The position numbers and the translations under genes are program-made. A stretch of 22,518 nt of DNA. It comes from Pelomyxa schiedti. Taxonomy: Eukaryota > Evosea > Pelobiontida > Pelomyxidae. Below are positions 20,176 to 22,518 of the stretch, in pieces. The stretch is from contig JAHLWZ010000442.1 in the NCBI GenBank assembly GCA_020536535.1, forward strand, positions 1-22,518, read 5' to 3'. Every line of letters starts with the position of its first letter. Positions within the stretch are counted from its first letter, which is position 1. Below the pieces are notes generated by a model. The model saw only the letters and a program-made list of their open reading frames with translations. It was not told where the DNA came from and made no database searches.

Positions 20176-21471
20176 ATGGGGACAGAGGAAAGGTACGTGG
20201 GGGAGGTGTTGGTGACGGGACCTGGTGCTGTGGGTAAGACAGCTATGTTGGAAAGGTGTGTGATTTGGATCTGGGTTGTTTCCTTTGTCGCGCCGAACAC
20301 CAACCCCCATAGGTTTTGCAACCACCAGTTTTTCTGCTACGAACATGAGTATACGATTGACTTTTCTGTTGCAGTCCTGAATTTCTTTGGTGTACTAAAT
20401 TTCGATAGTATAAAAAGCAGTTCTCTGTTGATGGGCATGATGTAGTGTTGGATTTTACTGAGGCGTACTCTTTTCTTTCTTTCCCCACTTCCTCTTACTT
20501 GTAGAGCAGTCCTGGCCAATATGAATACTCGGCAATGCGGGATCAAGAGCAAGTTCTTCCCTTTGGTGAAAGTTTTTAACGTCTTCCATATTAGTATTTC
20601 CAGTGCCAATGTCATCCTTTTGTGCTTCTCTGTTGTTGACCGAAACACATTTGAGGAGGCATTGTATGTCTTCGGGCGTCAAATTCGAAGAATATCCATG
20701 GTAAAAGCATCTTTCTACAACTATGCTACAACTTTGTAGGCTGCTGTCCTCCTTGTTGGTTTGAAGTTGGATCTTATTGGGACAGAGGTACGCTCACTTT
20801 ATTGAGATCCCTAGAGTAATCCTCGTACTGGAAAAGACCCAGCACTCTAGCGTATCCCTGGAGGAAGGCTTCTCGGCTGCCATCGAGCTTCAGGCGTATG
20901 GTCACTTTCAATGCAGGTTACTTGCTCTATATTACCATTACCCAGCGAAAAACCTCCACAGCTCCAAAAAGAATATTGGGGTGGAGAATCTTTTTGTGGA
21001 AGTTTGTAGGGCTGGCACTTTTGCAGGTACCTTTTGCAGCCCAAAAAAGCCAGGGTTCTTCTCTTTCTTCTCCAAAAAGCCCCACAGAAAGCCAAAAAGG
21101 TATTTTTTTTTGTTCGGCTTTTCTTCTTCACGTTATAAAAGGTATAAAATCCATTCTCCCGATGTTGTCCAAGCTCCATTGGCTGTTATTCCAAACAATA
21201 TTTGGTTTGGTGTGTATCTCTAACTTCCAGTGCCTGCTCTTCCTCACCAACAACAGAAATAATTTATTACTTAGACTTTATTACCCTCATCAGACTATCA
21301 CGCACCTGCAAGCATTTCTATCACCTCACAAAAACCGAGCCGCACTGGACCAACATGTCACGCACAGAGTGGACCTACACCGGCCACAGCACCACAGCCA
21401 GTTTGGGCCGGAAGGCCCAGTCCTTCTCCTGGGATGCCAACAAATGCTTCTCCCGCACTACCTCCCTCTAG
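20176..21471 (+). CDS. Ras-family small GTPase fused to a C-terminal F-box
   Basis: Eleven exons: 20176-20255, 20313-20367, 20409-20464, 20510-20548, 20595-20700, 20740-20787, 20843-20916, 20962-21026, 21088-21099, 21142-21184, 21231-21471. They total 819 nt, or 272 residues, with all phases consistent. GTPase part: P-loop GPGAVGKT (15-22), switch I EYTIDFSYKKQ with Thr41, EAPGQYEYSAMRDQ (Ras has DTAGQEEYSAMRDQ), ILLCFSVVDRNTFEEAL, LVGLKLDL (the G4 Asn of NKxD is Leu), VSLEEG and CSSKKNIGV (SAK-like). C-terminal part: about 201-235, TEIIYYLDFITLIRLSRTCK then HFYHLT and W, an F-box. No CAAX prenylation motif. F-box proteins bind Skp1 and present substrates to cullin-1 ligases, and Ras-like domains switch by GTP. 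A GTP-regulated SCF adaptor is inference. The altered G3/G4 residues leave nucleotide cycling uncertain. Confidence 0.78.
20549..20594 (+). other. GC-AG intron (46 nt)
   Basis: After MRDQ no GT donor gives a phase that reaches the next conserved frame (ANVILLCF). The donor GCAAGT at 20549, phase 2, with the acceptor TTAG at 20594 gives MRDQDISSANVILLCF. That has exactly the residue spacing of Ras between MRDQ and LCVF. GCAAGT is the strong consensus typical of GC-AG introns. A TTTTTAAC branch-like site precedes the acceptor. Confidence 0.75.
21088..21099 (+). other. 12-nt microexon in the GTPase-F-box gene
   Basis: AAAGCCAAAAAG is flanked by a CCCCACAG acceptor and a GTATTT donor, phase 1 on both sides, and encodes E-S-Q-K with its neighbours. 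Skipping it would also keep the frame (a 115-nt intron from 21027 to 21141), so it could be alternatively spliced or not an exon at all. Confidence 0.5.
21244..21357 (+). other. F-box-coding segment
   Basis: The segment from PTTEII through YLDFITLIRLSRTCKHFYHL to PHWTNM fits the F-box pattern: LPxEII, L-D, L-x-RLSxTCKxFxxL, W near the end. It lies in the last exon, whose own frame has no ATG before the F-box back to a stop at 21145-21147. It therefore needs an upstream exon, and the GTPase exons supply one in phase. Confidence 0.75.
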
Positions 21472-21514
21472 CCCCGCTCCTTGGTGCCTTTGTACCCAAA
21501 CTTTTCTGTTGAAA

Positions 21515-21520
21515 AATAAA
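21515..21520 (+). terminator. Putative poly(A) signal AATAAA of the GTPase-F-box gene
   Basis: AATAAA begins 44 bp after the stop at 21471. The convergent gene stops at 21594, only 122 bp away, so the two 3' UTRs probably overlap. Confidence 0.5.
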
Positions 21521-21593
21521 AAGTGTTTTCTTTTTGAAAGTCCAAAATTAGTTACAGAGTCAATATAATACACAGTGTTCTGACGTTTTAAAG

Positions 21594-22518
21594 TTACACA
21601 AGACGGCTGCTGCTGCTTCTGACAGACCCTGTTGTTGAGTTTAAGAGAGGTAATGAAAACACGTCGTGCGTGTTTATGGTAAAAAAAAAAGGCGGGGTAA
21701 CATACAAATTGTGACAGGGGTTGATTGAGCACCAACTGCGTTTACTGACACAACCACGCCCTTTTGGGTGATATACACCCTGGCTCCAGACTGTGCCCCG
21801 CAGTGCAACTCGACTGTGCCCTTCACGTACTCGCACGTGGCTGGGTCCAATACGTCGAGTGACGTCCGGGCTTGTGTGAGTCCGCACGTGGTCACTACCA
21901 CAACGTCGCTCTTATCGGTGTTCAGAGAGTAAAGCTGCCCACTTTGTGCTGTTTGTGTTGTAAGCCGATCTTCAACGGAAATGTTTCTATATATATATGC
22001 ATACACTATCCATAACCGGCACTTATTTGCATAAGCTTTATAATACTAATACATACAAAAAAAAAAAATTAATAAGTGGTGGAGGCCAACAAACCCTCAA
22101 ATGAGACCGGCAGGGCACCAGTGACTGGAATGGCGTCTCCACAGGGAGTACTATAAACATTGTGGGCCACGGCGGCAGCCGCGGCACCAACAGTAAGTAT
22201 TTTTATCGAATCGAGCTCTTCCTCCTTCCCCTGGTCCCCTAATTTTTTCCACGCCACGTCGGTCACGGCCGAACTCCTGACGAATTCGAGGACCGACGCC
22301 GCCCAGGCGCCCCAGCCCAAACGAGTGGCTCCCTCCTCGACGATGTTGTTGTTGTTGTTCTCGTTTGTGTTTGCTGTGGCGGCAGCGAAATTATCGGCTC
22401 CCCCTCCTGCTCTTAGTGTTTGTGGCGAGACGGCACCGTCGTCGGTTTTCGCGGATGTCGCCGATTGGTGGATGAAGAGGCACGCGGAAGCGACGACGAG
22501 AACGGCCGCCACGCACAG
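21594..22518 (-). CDS. Type II membrane protein, copy 2 of the duplicated pair, 5' partial
   Basis: Exons: 22518-22095 (start codon outside the window), 21948-21706 and 21628-21594. Introns are 146 and 77 nt. Exons 2 and 3 have the same lengths as in copy 1 (243 and 35 nt), the same donor GTATGT and acceptor AACAACAG, and the same phases. The protein begins inside the membrane helix (CVAAVLVVASACLFIHQ) and ends SSSRLV. Most residues match copy 1. Differences cluster in the linker (QTLRAGGGAD against the longer Ala/Gly run) and in a loop rewritten as GKEEELDSI. Introns differ in length while exons are kept, as expected if both copies are under selection. By comparison, about 22 N-terminal residues are missing. 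Confidence 0.78.

Noticed and set aside
20962-21262. GTPase ending alone at the stop at 21260-21262 (tail VPALPHQQQK)
   Set aside because: It needs a 131-nt intron and ignores the 42- and 46-nt introns that lead in phase to the F-box. It remains a possible splice form, so the fusion is not certain.

Overview
The window is nuclear DNA of an intron-rich protist, most probably an amoebozoan and perhaps an archamoeba such as Pelomyxa. The evidence seen is: genes on both strands cut by many very short introns (mostly about 38-60 nt, GT-AG, often with TACTAA- or CTAAC-like branch sites), AATAAA poly(A) signals, a giant PH-BEACH-WD40 gene, ARF and Ras family GTPases, an F-box and an E2 fold. The genus is inference only. 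Most genes are visible only after splicing by eye, so the exon models are predictions.

Left part (1-5320). A ubiquitin-conjugating (E2-like) gene runs off the left edge on the minus strand (581 to 1). It is divergent from a plus-strand, mostly intronless orphan gene (883-2220). Next on the plus strand is a type I surface protein gene (2766-4303): signal peptide, PPC-like beta domain, very long Ser-rich stalk, one membrane helix and a short cytosolic tail. Its 3' end faces a minus-strand ARF-like GTPase gene (5320-4703) with a stop-free 75-nt intron.

Centre (5484-18724, minus strand). One gene of about 13.2 kb with dozens of small introns encodes a neurobeachin/LvsA-type BEACH protein. From N to C terminus it has a Pro/Ser/Thr-rich leader with 13 Gly, a long helical region, a ConA-like domain, PH-BEACH, BEACH and WD40 repeats. 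It ends 163 bp upstream of the ARF gene and points the same way.

Right part (18967-22518). Two near-identical three-exon genes for type II membrane proteins lie on the minus strand (19998-18967, and 22518-21594 with its 5' end outside the window). Between them, on the plus strand, is the most unusual object here: an 11-exon gene (20176-21471) that reads in one continuous frame as a Ras-family GTPase fused to a C-terminal F-box. It includes a GC-AG intron and a 12-nt exon. If the fusion is real, it would be a GTPase-controlled substrate adaptor for a cullin-1 (SCF) ubiquitin ligase, comparable in logic to RhoBTB with cullin-3. Ubiquitin-related functions thus appear at both ends of the window (E2-like fold, F-box), and membrane-trafficking functions in the middle (ARF, BEACH).
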